NCBI GenBank assembly: GCA_021234155.1
Contig: JAJEKV010000059.1
Location: forward strand, 1,405,844 to 1,469,843
DNA: 64,000 nucleotides
Source: Isoetes taiwanensis
Lineage: Eukaryota; Streptophyta; Lycopodiopsida; Isoetales; Isoetaceae
Reading direction: 5' to 3'
The stretch's first letter is position 1. The number at the start of each line of letters is the position of its first letter. This document shows positions 1 through 12,200 of the stretch, piece by piece. Below the pieces are notes generated by a model. It made no database searches and had not been told where the DNA came from. It saw only the letters and a program-made list of their open reading frames with translations. The translations under genes and the position numbers were made by a program.

Positions 1-1345
1 CTTTTTCTTTCTTAAATGATATTTAGATGGATTACAAGGAAGGAGATACCGACAAATGAAATTGCGAACATGCGAACTAAGGTCGTTGAGGCATGTTGTA
101 TGCTAGAGAAAGAATTCCCAACAAGTTTTCGGACATACAAACTCACTTACTAGTGCATTTAGTGGACGATAGAGCTTTGCGTGCACAACAAATCCTAGAT
201 GGATGTTTTTATAGAACGCTTTTCAAGGTCCTCAAGGACGACTGTCAGACGAAGGCAAGGCCGGAGGGTTGCATGGCCGAGGGTTGGTTAGCACGAGTCA
301 TTATTCTATGTCACCGAAGTTCTTGGCCGATCTACACCCCAATGCTCCACGATTATGGACGTTGAAGACACTCCAACTATAATTGGAGAAGTTCAGAAGG
401 AAGACCATGTAAGAAATTGTTCACACTAGAAGAACAGCAAAAGTCAATAAGTTTCTCATCTACAACTCCATTCCCATGGAGAAATGGATAAAAAAATACG
501 AGGAAGAAAAAATAAAGAGAGATGAGGAGAGAAGACGCTATCGACAAAAGAATCGCAAACAACCACTTCCAGATCATCTAGGGGTTCTGCCAAGTGAGAT
601 AAACAATAAATGGCTGCTCGAACAACTAGAGATGGCAAGGCAACGCATGAAATGTGTTTCTAGCTTTAAGAATTTGCATATGCTAAAGGCGTGTCACTAT
701 TTGTAAGCGCAACTTAATAGCATATAATTCACGAAGTTTCGCTCGTTATTTTGAACATTTGTTCCTTTACTTTGTAGTATAATTCATATGCATCAATATG
801 GTCTTCTGGTGCTCACTTTCGACGACAAAGTGTGGATCATGGCAAACGCACTTATGATTGTGGTATATCAGCAAAGTTTAGTAAGCCAAACTGGTAGTGC
901 AGACCCAAACCCAATCGAGGCAATGTTGGAATGGATTGGTACTATAAAGACTTTCATGGAGGTTGATGTCGGTAGTGCATTCAAAACAATGTTGTTTGAT
1001 GCCTAATGGTTTGATCTTGTGTGTATCGGGTGCTCATGCCACGACACGCAAAGATCCGAGTGGCTGTATTCACTAGATTCAACTCGTCAAGATCGTGGTC
1101 AAGACACACTCGTGAGGGTTGAGCAATGTGAACAAGTATGTTTACTTGGATGCAATAAAATTTATATATGTCATTAACAAAGGAACTAATGTAATAGAGG
1201 TTTTGTAGGTCACCTTCGTTCCAGATCCTTTGCAAGATCGGTGGTGGTTCAGAGTTCCATGTAAGGCTCGGCCCCCCGCATATTTGAAGGTGAAGAAGAG
1301 ATGGCGGCCGAATAGGGAGGTTGGGGGAGGGGGCTAGACTATTGT
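1..1345 (+). pseudogene. CACTA (En/Spm) TNP2-type transposase remnant, DUF4218 and DUF4216
   Basis: Decayed C-terminal part of a plant CACTA transposase, which would cut and paste the element in the nucleus. The DUF4218-like part lies at about 60-365: THLLVHLVDD is followed by KARPEGCMAEGW, matching the family's vHLpvHL...KARPEGsiaEgY pattern. A charged helical stretch follows at 476-706 (MEKWIKKYEEEK). The DUF4216-like part spans about 840-1310: WYYKDFHGG in one frame, then FKTMLFDA, an in-frame stop, and WFDL, then VTFVPDPLQDRWWF. A 73-bp GT-AG intron (1136-1208) joins QCEQ to VTFVPDP in phase 0, as DUF4216 expects. At least two frame changes (near 115 and in 840-965) and the stop near 1004 make it non-functional. 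The element continues left of the window; no terminus is visible here. Confidence 0.75.
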
Positions 1346-2105
1346 CATGATAGAAGACTACCATCGATTGAACCTTCATTACTTTTATTATGATTATATT
1401 TTCTTCCCACATATGAATAAGAAAATACTTTGGCATGCTAATTTGTGTATACTACAAACCATATTAGGCAACATTAGTATTGCAACTTGAAGTTATCATA
1501 GACATTTATGCCAAGTTAATTGGCAGCCTAGTATAGACCTATGGCTTGCAAGCGTCCATCGTCAAAGCAGTCCTACATACTGTTGAGTACACGCTTTATG
1601 TTTAATTAATCATAAAATGTGAAGATTCCCTTCAAAATGCAAGATTCATATACAAAATCATATATGTATTCCCTTCAAAATACAAAATTCATATAAAAAA
1701 CCCATACACAATTCAAATACACAAAACAAAGTGGATGCCAGTGCACATCTAGCGGTATATATCAGCATCCAGTGTGATCCACTCGCAGGCTCGAAGGTGC
1801 TCGACGGTGATTTCCTCCACCTCGCCGAACAAGCCTCCCCAAGCATGGAATCCAAGCCCTCCCGCGGTGTCACATTTCCCCAAAGGAATTCATGTACGCG
1901 AGCACTTCCCGCATGCCCCGGGTTGATGCGGTGCAACTTTTGAAAGTAGGGCTTCAGCAAATGTTTCCCTTCCCAAAGGACCCTATCCTCTAGCATACGG
2001 GCCAAGCACAACGAGCTCACCATGCATTTCTTCAGGCATTCGAGCCTGTATTGAGGGAAGGTCCCGGCCTCCCAGTAATGCGAGCGAGGTCTTTCTTGCC
2101 CCTAT
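1346..2105. other. Unassigned stretch between the CACTA remnant and the satellite
   Basis: AT-rich up to about 1730, then mixed. A 121-codon minus-strand ORF (1658-2023) includes LLKPYFQKLHRI and is unrecognised. It has a weak by-eye resemblance to the minus-strand ORF at 22834-23055 (FRPLFKKLYKK, then a similarly spaced acidic C-terminus), so both may be relics of one transposon-borne protein. No promoter or splice site was seen that would support a gene. Confidence 0.25.
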
Positions 2106-4771
2106 CACGCAGCCTTTGTCATGGCCACCCCTCCCGAGTTTCCCCTATCCGACCGCTGGATCCTCCGTTCAGCCCCCCCGTCGGGGAAGGCCCAAAAGAT
2201 TCCAGATCGGTCCAGGAGAACTTGTCAAACCCTGGGCGCCCCGATGTCGGCCTTGTAGAAACCATTAATCGTTTTGTCGCTCGAGCACCGGGAGGCTCCG
2301 GAATGGCAAATCGACCGCCAAATCGTCCGAATGAATAAATTACCCTAGGGAGCAAGTTACACGGCCGGGTTTTTGGAAGAAGGAAACACTCACACCCTCC
2401 ACGACAAGATCCCGCAGATCCACATCCTAGGCCAATTGACTCACGAGTGTGATGGAAGTGAGCTACTTTGGCTTCTTGAGGGTCGGGTGGTCTTTGGCCA
2501 CTGAACTTGGTCCCCGTGGCAATGTCGACGTTCGAGTCCATTGGCAGAGGCGATCCTTGATTCCCGAGAGGGGGAGGTCGCCCGTCCGGCCCCTGGGGCC
2601 TTGGGGAGAGGAAATCCGGGCAAAGCGACTTCAGGAGGATTTTAGGGGTCCGCTGGCGGCCAACACCCCAACTCCACTTCAAGACACGGGCCAAGGTCCC
2701 TACTGACCGACAAGGAGAGGGCCTCAAACGTAAACCCCGTGGGTTGCCGTGCTCTAGAAGGGTTTGGCGTTTTGGGGGCGAAGTCCTCGCCTGCTGCACT
2801 TGGGACGGCCGAGAGGCAAGAGCCAGAATACGGAACAAGGGGAACCGACGGAAGGAGTTTGCGCTGTCCTCCTCCGATGTGGCAAGTAGAAGCCTGTGGG
2901 CTTTGTAGTGGCAAGACATTCAGAATTCGCAATTAATGCATTGTACGAAAATAAATTCTGATTTTTGCCACTGTTTTCCTAATTCATCTCCAAAGACACG
3001 GGCCAATTTTTCGGAATTTTTGGAGAAGGTCTAGGTCAAAGGGTTAGCATTAGAACGGGCCGGGCAGCCCGCCAAGTCAAACGAGGCCGGGACTTTTGCA
3101 GGGGATCCCTCACAAGAGGGGAGAGTCCGACCCGTGAGGCGGGATCCAAAAAAGTTCCCCGAGGCAGCCCCTTCCGGCGCCGCTTCCCCGGGCTGCACGC
3201 CTAATGACCACCCCCCGAGCCCGGTTCCCCTATCCGACCGTTGGATCCTCCGCTCAGGCCCCTCTTCTGAAGGCCCAAAGATTCCAGATCGGCCCCGAGA
3301 ACTTGTCAAACCGCGGGGCGTCCTGATGTCGGCCTTGTAGAAACCGCACTGTTTTGTCGTTCGGGCACCGGGGAGGCTCCGGAATGGCAAATCGACCCTG
3401 CCAAATCGTCCGGAATGGCGAAATTACCCTAGGGAGCAAGTTACAAGGTCGGTTTTGCAAAAGAAGGAAACACTCACGCCTAGGCCAATTGACTACTTAA
3501 TGTGATGGAAGTGAGCTACTTTGGCTTCTTGGAGTTCGGGTGGTGGTCTTCGGCCACGCGAACTTGGTCCCTGTGGCAATGTCGACGTTTCGAGTCCATT
3601 GGCAGAGCCAAACGCGATTCCCGAGAGGGGAGGTCGCCTGTCCGGCCCCCCTGTGGCCTTGGGGGAGAGGAAATTTGGGGCAAGCGCCTTCCCGGGATTT
3701 TAGGGGGTCCGTACTCAAGGCCAAGACCCCCACTCCACGCGGAAGTCATGACGCAAGGTCCCTACCGGACGACAAGGAGAGGGCTCAAACGTAAACCCCG
3801 TGGGTTGCCGTGCTCTAGAATGGTTTACATTTTGGGGCCGAAGTCCCGGTCTTCCGCCACCGGAACTTGGTCCCTGTGGCAATGCCGGCGCTTTTGAGTC
3901 CATTGGTAGAGCCAAATCGCTTGGTTCCTGGGTGGGGAGGTTGCCCGCCCTTCCCCGTGGCCTTGGGGAGAGGAAATTCGGGCAAGCAGCTTAGGAGGGA
4001 TTTTAGTGTCGGCCTCAAGGCCAACACCCCAACTCCACTTCAAGACATGGCGCAAAGTCCCGCCGACCGACAAGGAGAGGGCCTCCCAAACGTTAAACCC
4101 CGTGGGTTGCCGTGCCTAGAAGGGTTTACGTTTTGGGGCCGAGTCCTGGTCTTCTCGCCACGGAACTTGGTCCCTAGGGCAATGTCAACGCTTCGAGTCC
4201 ATTGGCAGAGCCAAATCGTGGTTCCGGGAGAGGGAGGTTGCCCATCCTTCCCCGTGGCCTTGAGGGGAGAGCAAATTTGGGGCAAGCAGCCCTCGGGAGG
4301 GATTTTAGGGTCCAAGGCCTCAAGGCCAACACTCCAACTCCCACTTCAAGACACGCCGCAAGGTCCCGGCCCGAATCGACAAGGAGAGGCCTCCAAACGT
4401 AAACCCCGTGGGTTGCCGGGGCTCTAGAAGGGTTTACGTTTTGGGGCCGCAGTCCCCGGTTCTGCTGCCGGAACGCGGGCCGAGAAGCCGCGTCGAGAAC
4501 GCATAGCAAGGGGAACCGACGGAACAGAAGTTTGGACCTGTCCTCCTCCCGATGTGGCAATTAGAAGTGGGGGCGCTTTTGCGGTGGCAACACACTCATA
4601 AATTTAATTAATGCATTGCAACGAAAATAAATTCTGATTTTTGCCAATTTGGATCCCTAATTCATCTCCAAAGACCTGCGGCCCAATTTTCGAATTTTAG
4701 GAGAAGGTCTAGGTCAAAGGGTTAGCATTAGAACCGCTGGGCAGCCCGTTCTGCGAGCAGGCAACCGAAGC
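2106..4771 (-). repeat. Left arm of the 1.1-kb satellite, inverted
   Basis: Same family as the array at 6205-20910 but in reverse complement. Markers that read AACTTGCTCCCTAGGGTAA in the right arm appear here as TTACCCTAGGGAGCAAGTT at 2339 and 3424, 1085 bp apart. The CACAAGAGGGGAGAGTCC and GCATTGTACG markers are likewise reversed. The arm holds roughly two and a half monomers, one of them enlarged by a triplicated 300-bp piece (3545-4450). It starts at 2106 near CAGCCTTTGTCATGGCC and stops at 4771 in mid-monomer (GGCAACCGAAGC). Long ORFs cross it in several frames on both strands; none is conserved between monomers, so it is non-coding. Confidence 0.9.
3545..4450 (-). repeat. Three tandem copies of a 300-bp satellite sub-unit
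   Basis: Within the left arm one part of the monomer is tandemly triplicated. The landmark GAACTTGGTCCCT followed by GGCAATG recurs at about 3576, 3879 and 4179, giving periods of 303 and 300 bp. Each unit also carries the GTAAACCCCGTGGGTTGCCG and CTCCACTTCAAGACA blocks, although the first unit has a diverged version of the latter. In the right arm this segment occurs once per monomer. Unequal exchange or replication slippage inside one monomer explains it. Confidence 0.85.
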
Positions 4772-5861
4772 TGATTTGGAAGATTTGGAAGATGCTGAGT
4801 TGACTTCAAGCCACAAAGAAACATAAATTTAGTGGTCAAGCTTCTATCGGTCAAAGTTGGAGAAAAATCCAAGCCGATCGGTCCATCACAAACTTCAAGA
4901 ATGTGCATTTGAAAGATTTAGAACATGGAAGTGTCCCATTTGTAAGAGCTACTGGGAGAGTCCAAACCACAAATAATCCGAAGCTAGTTCTACCGGTCCA
5001 AGTCGAAATGTCAGAAACCTCAGTTCAAAATGGCAAATCGAATCAAGAAGGCGGGATCCAATGAAGAATGCAAAATATCTTCAAGAATCCTTCGGATCAT
5101 GTTCATGCATGTATCAATGCTAGATTGTACCCAAGAGAAAATATAACAATGTACAAAACATAGGTTTATTGAACAAAAGATCACTTGAACAATTCAACAT
5201 ACTCCTCATGAGCTTGGTTTATGGTTTCCATCGTGAAGTCCTCCACTTGTCCATCCCTTTGAACCATAGCTCCATGTCAAGTATGTCCAAGGCGTCGCCA
5301 TGTCGACGCTTAGTATCATGTTAATGTTGTTTTTCCCCGTGGTGCTTCCAAACCCCGACCATCTTTTCAAGAAGCATCCTCATCATGCTAGGCAAAACTC
5401 TTTGGTTCCTAGCAATTTGGTGGAATGCCTTCTCACCAATCACATACTTCTTTAACACCTTCATCCGATGGATCGTTGTTTCATAGTCCTCATCTTCGAA
5501 AGTGGAGGAGGGGTTCACTGAGGATTCCCTTCCTTCTCATGCCCCTCGGCTCCTACACCAAGCTATAGATTAGAAAATAGAGAAAATACAATAAAGTGTA
5601 TAAACATGTGAGTGTGTAGCCTTACTTGTGAAGACAGGTTCCATATCTCTCGCTCTTGAATCCTCATCTCCCGGAATGGTTCAAGCGCCGAAGCATACCT
5701 TCCATGGCCATGTATCCCAAAAAGCAATAAAGAAAAAACTCTCACAATAAGCGCAATGAAAACTAGGATCCGAGGATCGTTCAAAGCGAGTAGCGCAATA
5801 CTCAAATCATAAAAGAAATGGAAAATTGAAAGCCGGCGATGACATTTAAAGGAGGAGGCGA
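4772..5861. other. Non-satellite spacer at the inversion junction
   Basis: Sequence between the two opposed arms, unlike the satellite in composition and sequence. The only sizeable ORF is on the minus strand at 5321-5518 (65 codons, containing RMLLEKMVGVWKHHGEKQH). It is helical, basic and unrecognised, and has no supporting start context. Weak similarity of position to other minus-strand ORFs near ACGTCGTT clusters (22834-23451) suggests a transposon origin. The stretch 4772-5180 shows nothing I can name. Confidence 0.4.
5321..5518 (-). CDS. Unrecognised 65-aa ORF in the satellite spacer
   Basis: I do not recognise this ORF. It reads MNPSSTFEDEDYETT then a basic helix and ends in VGVWKHHGEKQH. 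The repeated pattern of acidic start, helix and K/H-rich end looks like a fragment of a larger protein rather than a complete gene. An ACGTCGTT palindrome cluster sits about 350 bp upstream (5862-5932), the same arrangement as at 23125-23451 and 23795-23886. It could be a decayed second gene of a CACTA-like element, or chance. Confidence 0.2.
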   Translation of the reverse strand: MNPSSTFEDEDYETTIHRMKVLKKYVIGEKAFHQIARNQRVLPSMMRMLLEKMVGVWKHHGEKQH

Positions 5862-5932
5862 CGCGTTAAATGACGCCCGGACGTCGTTAACGGCGTTTGG
5901 GCGTCGTTGAACGACGTCTATAACGACGTTCT
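5862..5932. repeat. ACGTCGTT/AACGACGT palindrome cluster
   Basis: Four to five near-copies of ACGTCGTT and its reverse complement AACGACGT in 70 bp, including the short palindrome CGTCGTTGAACGACG. The same module recurs at 22662-22700, 23795-23886 and, most densely, 46695-47225. There it lies directly inside a CACTA-type terminus, so these units are best read as subterminal transposase-binding repeats. Confidence 0.6.
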
Positions 5933-5978
5933 TGGTATTTCGCGGCGACGGCGTGTTTAAATTTGTTTTGTTTTTCGC

Positions 5979-6161
5979 ATATATATTGCCCTATTAGTCC
6001 TCCGGCTTCTCCATAGCCCTCGAGTCCCTCCGTCCCCCGGCTCCTCGGCTCTCCCGGCTTCCTCCTCCTCCTCCTTTGTCGAGCTCCTCACCGCATACGC
6101 CATGGCCGCTTCTCACGATGCATGCGGCGATGCCGCACGGAGGAAGCAATGCGGCGGCTGA
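5979..6161 (+). promoter_or_regulatory. Possible captured promoter and start (TATA box, CT-rich leader, GCCATGGCC)
   Basis: ATATATATT at 5979-5987 resembles a TATA box. It is followed by about 110 bp of CT-rich leader (CCTCCTCCTCCTCC at about 6061) and an optimal plant start context, GCCATGGCC, with ATG at 6102. The reading frame closes after 19 codons (MAASHDACGDAARRKQCGG, 6102-6161), just before the satellite begins at about 6205. This could be a gene 5' end cut off by the satellite, or coincidence. No downstream exon is visible. Confidence 0.3.
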
Positions 6162-6204
6162 GCACACTGACGCCTCGGTCACGAGTGGCTAGAGGCGACC
6201 TAAC

Positions 6205-9200
6205 CCAAGAAAGGCCAGTGCAGGTGCGGCCCGGGGGCGGCGCGAGGAAGGGCTGCCTCGGGGAACTTTTTGGATCCGCCTCACGGGTGGGACTCTCCCC
6301 TCTTGTGAGGGATCCCCGCAAGGTCGGCCTCGTTTGACTTGGGAAGGTGCGGCTGGTTGCCCGCAGCGGGCGCCCCGGCCGTTCTAATGCTAACCCTTTG
6401 ACCGGACCTTCTCCGAAAATTCCAAAATTGGCGGGTAATGTGGAGATGAATTATGGATCCGGTGGCGAAAATCGAATTTATTTTCGTGCAATGCATTAAT
6501 GCAATTCACGAATGTCTTGCCCAGCGGCGCCCAGAGCTTCTACTTGCCACATCCGGAAGGAGGGCGGGCCCAAACTCGCTCAGGTCAGTTCCCCTTGCTC
6601 GCATTCACCATTTCGCGCTTCGGCCGGGTCCCAAGTGCAGCAGACCGGTTTCGGCCCCAAAGCGCCAAACCCTTCTAGAGCACGGCAACCCACCCGGGGG
6701 TTCACGTTTGGGAGGCCCTCTCCTTATCCGGTCGGTAGGGACCCTTTGGCCGTGTCTTGAAATGGAGTTGGGGTGTTGGCAGCCAGGCGTGGACCCTAAA
6801 ATCCCTGGAAGGCTGCTTGCCCGAATTTCCCTCTCCCGAGGCCACGAGGGGCCGGGCCAGGCGACCTCCCTCTCGGAATCAGCGATGGCTCGCCAATGGA
6901 CTCGAGCGTCGACATTGCCACAGGGACCAAGTTCGGTGGCCAGAAGACCATCCGACCTTCAAAAGCGCCAAAGTGGCTCACTTCCATCACACTCAGTAGT
7001 CAATTGGCCTAGGATGTGGATGCGGGATACTTGTCGTGGAGGGCGTGAGTGTTTCCCTTCTTTTCGCAAAACCCATAGTGTAACTTGCTCCCTAGGGTAA
7101 TTTAGCCATTAGGGCGATTTAAGGGGTCGATTTGCCATTCGAGCCTCCTGCGGTGCCAACGACAAAAATCGCGGTTTCTACAAAGGCGGACATCGGGGCC
7201 AGCGGTTTGACAAGTTCTCAGGACCCGATCACGGAATCTTTTGGGCCTTCCCAAGAGGGGCCTGAGCGGTGGATCCAACGGTCGGATAAAGGAACCGGCC
7301 GGGGAGGGTGGTCATTAAGCGTCCCCGGGGACTTTTGCAGAAGGGCTGCCGGGAACTTTTTGGATCCCTCCTCCGGGGTGGGACTCTCCCCTCTTGTGAG
7401 GGATCCCCGCAAGGTCCTGGCCTCGTTTGACTTGGGAAGGGTGCCGGCTCGGTTGCTTTTGGCGGGCTGCCCGGCCGTTCTAATGCTAAACCCTTTGACC
7501 TAGACCTTCTCAGAAAATTGGCGGGTGTCGCGGAGATGAATTATGGATCCGGTGGCAAAAATGGGAATTTATTTTCGTGCAATGCATTAATTACAATTCA
7601 CGAATGTCTTGCCAAGCGCAACGGCCCCAAACTTCTACTTGCCACATCGGAAGGAGGGGCGAATTTAAAACTCGCTCCGTCGGTTCCCCTTGCTCGCATT
7701 TCGGCTGCGCTTCGGCCGGCCGGTCCCCAAGTGCAACAGACCGGGACTTCGGCCCCAAAGCATAAACCCCTTCAGAGCACGGCAGCCCACAGGGTTTTCG
7801 TTTGGAGGCCCTCTCCTTGTCGGTCGGCGGGACCTTGCGCCGTGTCTTGAAGTGGAGTTGGGGTGTTGGCCGGGCGTGGACCCTAAAATCCCCTCCCGGG
7901 AAGCTTGCCGAATTTCCTCTCCCAAGGCCACAGGGGCCGGGCCGAGGCGACCTCCCCTCTCGGAATCGCTGACCGGCTCGCCAATGGACTCAGGCTGTCG
8001 ACATTGCCACGGGGACCAAGTTCCGCGGGCCGGAAGACCATCCGACCTTCAAGAAGCGCCAAAGTAGCTCACTTCCATCACACTCGTAGTCAATTGGCCT
8101 AGGATGTGGATGCGGGATCTTGTCGTGGAGGCGTGAGTGTTTCCTTCTTTTCGCAAAACCGGCCGTGTAACTTGCTCCCTAGGGTAATTTCGCCATTCCG
8201 GACGATTTGGTGGTCGATTTGCCATTAGGAGCCTCGGTGCCCGAGAACGACAAAAACAGTCGCGGTTTCTACAAGGCCGACATCGGGGCATGCATGGTTT
8301 GACAAGTTCTCGGACCGACTGGAATCTTTTGGGCCTTCGAAGAGGGGCCCCGAGCGGTGGATCCAATCTGGCCGGATAAGGAACCGGGCTCGGGAGGTGG
8401 TCACAGCGTCAGACCCGGGGGCGCCCGCCAGAAGGGCTGCCTCGGGAACTTTTTGGATCCCCTCCTCACGGGGTCAGGACTCTCCCCTCTTGTGAGGGAT
8501 CCCCTGCAAGGTCCGGCCTCGTTTGACTTGGGGAAGGGTGCGGCTCGGGTTGCCCCGCTACGGGCTGCCCCGAACCGTTCTAATGCTAACCCTTTGACCT
8601 AGACCTTCTCCAGAAAATTGGCCCGTGTGCTTTGGAGATGAATTATGGATCCAGTGGCAAAAAAATAGGAATTTATTTTCGCGTGCAATGCATTAATTAC
8701 GAATTTAAGAATGTCTTGCCACCTGCTTGGCGCCCCCGACTTCTACTTGCCACATCGGAAGGAGGACAGGCCCAAACTCCGCTCCGTCGGTTCCCCTTGC
8801 TCGCATTCTCAGCCGCTTCTCGGCGTGTCCCAAGTGCAAAATGGCTTCTACAAGACCAGGACTCGCCCCCAAAGCATAAACCCTTCTAGAGCCTGGCAAC
8901 CCACGGGGTTTACGTTTGGAGGCCCTCTCCTTGTCCGGTCAGTAGGGACCTTTAGCGTGTCTTGAAGTGGAGTTGGGGTGATGGCGCTTTCGCGGCAAGC
9001 GCCGACCCTAAAATCCCTCCGGAAGGCTGCTTGCCCGGAATTTCCTCTCCCCAAGGCCCCGGGGGCCGGACGAGGCGACCTCCCTCTCAGGAATCGCGAT
9101 GCGGCTCTGCGCCAATGGACTCGGAAACGTCGACATTGCCCACGGGGACCAAGTTCGTGGCGGAAGACCATCCGACCTTCAAGCCAAAGTAGCTCACTTC

Positions 9201-12200
9201 CATCACACTTTCGTAGTCAATTGGCCTAGGATGTGGATGCGGGATCTTGTCGTGGAGGCGTGAGTGTTTCCTTCTTTCATAAAAACCGGCCGTGTAACTT
9301 GCTCCCTAGGGTAATTTCGCCATTCCGGACGATTTGGCGGGGTCGATTTGCCATTAGGAGCCTCCCCGGTGCCCGAGCGACAAAGCGGTCGCGGTTTCTA
9401 CAAAGCCGACATCGGGGCGCCCTTTTGACAAGTTCTCGGACCCGATCAGGGAATCTTTGGGCCTTCGAAGGGGCCCTGAGCGGCGATCCAACGGCCGGAT
9501 AGGGGAACAGGGCTCAGGAGGGTAGTCATTAGCGTGCGGCCGGGGGATTTGCCGGGGAAGGGGCGCCTCGGGAGGCTATTTTGGATCCCGCCTCACGGGG
9601 TGGGACTCTCCCCTCTTGTGAGGGATCCCCTGCAAGGTCGGCCTCGTTTGACTTGGGGAAGGGTGCGGTTTCGGTTTGCCCGCAGCGGGCTGCCCCGGCC
9701 GTTCTAATGCTAACCCTTGACCTAGACCTTCTCCAGAAAATTCGAAAAATTGGCGGGTGTCTTTGGAGATGAATTATGGATCCAGCTGGCAAAAAATCAG
9801 AATTTATTTTCGTGCAATGCATTAATTACGAATTTCTGAATGTCTTGCCACTGCCTTGGCGCCCCGACTTCTACTTGCCACATCGGGAGGAGAACAGGGC
9901 CCAAACTCCGCTCCGTCGGTTCCCCTTGCTCCGCATTCTCGGCTGCCGCTTCGGCCAGTCCCAGTGCAATGGGGACGGGGACAGGGCCCCAAAACACAAA
10001 CCCTTCTAGAGGCACGGCAACCCACGGGGTTCGTTTGGGAGGCCCTCTCCTTGTCGGTCAGTAGGGACCTTGGCAGGTGTCTTGAAGTGGAGTTGGGGTG
10101 TTGACACCGGGCGTGGACCTAAAAATCCCTCCGTAAGCTTGCCTTCTCAATTTCCCTCTCCCCAAGGCCACGGGGGCCGGGGACAGGCGACCTCCCCCTC
10201 CCGGAGGAAGGACAGCTCTGCCAATGGACTCGAGCGTCGACATTGCCACGGCGACCAAGTTCCGTGGCGAAGACCACCCGACCTCCAAGAAGCCAAAGTA
10301 GCTCACTTCCATCACTTTCGTAGTCAATTGGCCTAGGATGTGGATGCGGGATCTTGTCGTGGGTGGGCGTGAGTGTTTCCTTATTTCGCAAAACCCACCA
10401 GGTGTAACTTGCTCCCTAGGGTAATTTCGCCATTCGGACCCGATTTGGCGGGGTCGATTTGCCATTCCGAGCCTCCGGTGCGAGCGACCAAAAAAGTGCG
10501 GTTTCTACAAGGTCGACATCAGGGACGCCCGGGCTTGACAAGTTCTCCGGACCGATCCGAATCTTTTGGGCCTTCCCAAGAGGGGCCCCTCGAACGGAGG
10601 ATCCAACTACGGATAGGGAGGGTGGTCATTAGCGTGCAGCCGGGGGAGGGCCGCCATGAAGGGCTGCCTCGGGAACTTTTTGATCCCTCCTCCCGGGGTC
10701 AGGACTCTCCCTCTTGTGAGGGATCCCCGCAAGGTCCCGCCTCGTTTGACTTGGGAAGGGTGCCCGGCTTCGGTTGCCGCAGCGGGCTGCCCGACCGCTC
10801 TAATGCTAACCTTTGACCTAGACCTTCCCCGAAAATTCCGAAAAATTGGCCCGTGTGCTGGAGATGAATTATGGATCCCGGTGGCAAAAAATCTGGAATT
10901 TATTTTCGCAATGCATTAATTACTTAATTTACGAATGTCTTGCCCATCGCAATGGCCCGACTTCTACTTGCCACATCGGGAGGAGGGCGGGGCCCAAACT
11001 CCCGCTCGTCCGTTCCCCTTGCTCGCATTCTACCGGGCTTGCTTCCGGCCAGGTCCCAAAGTGCTTGAGACCGGACTTCGGCCCCCAAAACATAAACCCT
11101 TCTAGAGCACGGCAACCCACGGGGTTTACGTTTGGAGGCCCTCTCCTTGTCGAGTCGGTAGAGACCTTGCGCCGTGTCTTGAAGTGGAGTTGGGGGTGTT
11201 GACACTGGGCTTGGACCCTAAAATCCCCCCCAGGCGCTTGCCCTGAATTTCCTCTCCCCAAGGCCACGGGGGGCGGGCCAGGCGACCTCCCTCTCCGGAC
11301 CGCGATCTGGCTCGCCAATGGACTGAAACGTCGACATTGCCCGGGCGACCAAGTTCCATGGCGGAAGACCACCCGACCTCCAAGAAGCCAAAGTAGCTCA
11401 CTTCCATCACTTTCGTGGTCCAATTGGCCTAGGATGTGGATGCGGATATCTTGTCGTGGAGGGCGTGAGTGTTTCCTTCTTTTCAAAACCGACCGTGTAA
11501 CTTGCTCCCTAGGGTAATTTCGCCATCCCGACGATTTGGCAGTGGTCGATTTGCCATTCCGAGCCTCCCGGTGCGAACGACAAAACAAGTGCGGTTTCTA
11601 CAAGGCCGACATCGGACGCTTCAGCGGTTTGACAAGTTCTCCGGACCGATCTGGAATCTTTGGGCCTTCAAGAGGGGCCTCCCCGAGCGAAAGGATCCAA
11701 CTGGATTGGGATAGGGGAAGGGCTCCGAGAGGGTAGTCATTAGCGTGCGACCGGGGGAGCCGCCAGAAGGGCTGCCTCGGAACTTTTGGATCCCCGCCTC
11801 GGGGGGTGGGACTCTCCCCTCTTGTGAGGGATCCCCGCAAGGTCCCGGCCTCGTTTGACTTGGGGAAGGGTGCCGGCTTCGGTTGCCCGCAATCCGGGCT
11901 GCCCCGACCGTTCTAATGCTAACCCTTTGACCTAGACCTTCTCAGAAAATTCGAAAATTGGCCCGGTGTCTTTGGAGATGAATTATGGATCCGGTGGCAA
12001 AAATCAGAATTTATTTTCGTGCAATGCATTAATTCAATTTCTGAATGTCTTAATGTCTTGCAGCTTGGCGCCCCAGACTTCTACTTGCCACGCCGGAGGA
12101 GAACAGGCCCAAACTCGCCCGTCCGGTTCCCCTTGCTCCGCATTCTCGGCTCGCTGCCGCCGGGTCCCAAGTGCAATGGACAGGACTCGGCCCCAAAACG

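Noticed and set aside
2119-2919. 266-codon minus-strand ORF, and similar long ORFs at 10929-11588 and 17320-18072
   Set aside because: They lie in the GC-rich satellite. The frame is not conserved between monomers and shifts with every indel, so length alone is not evidence of coding.
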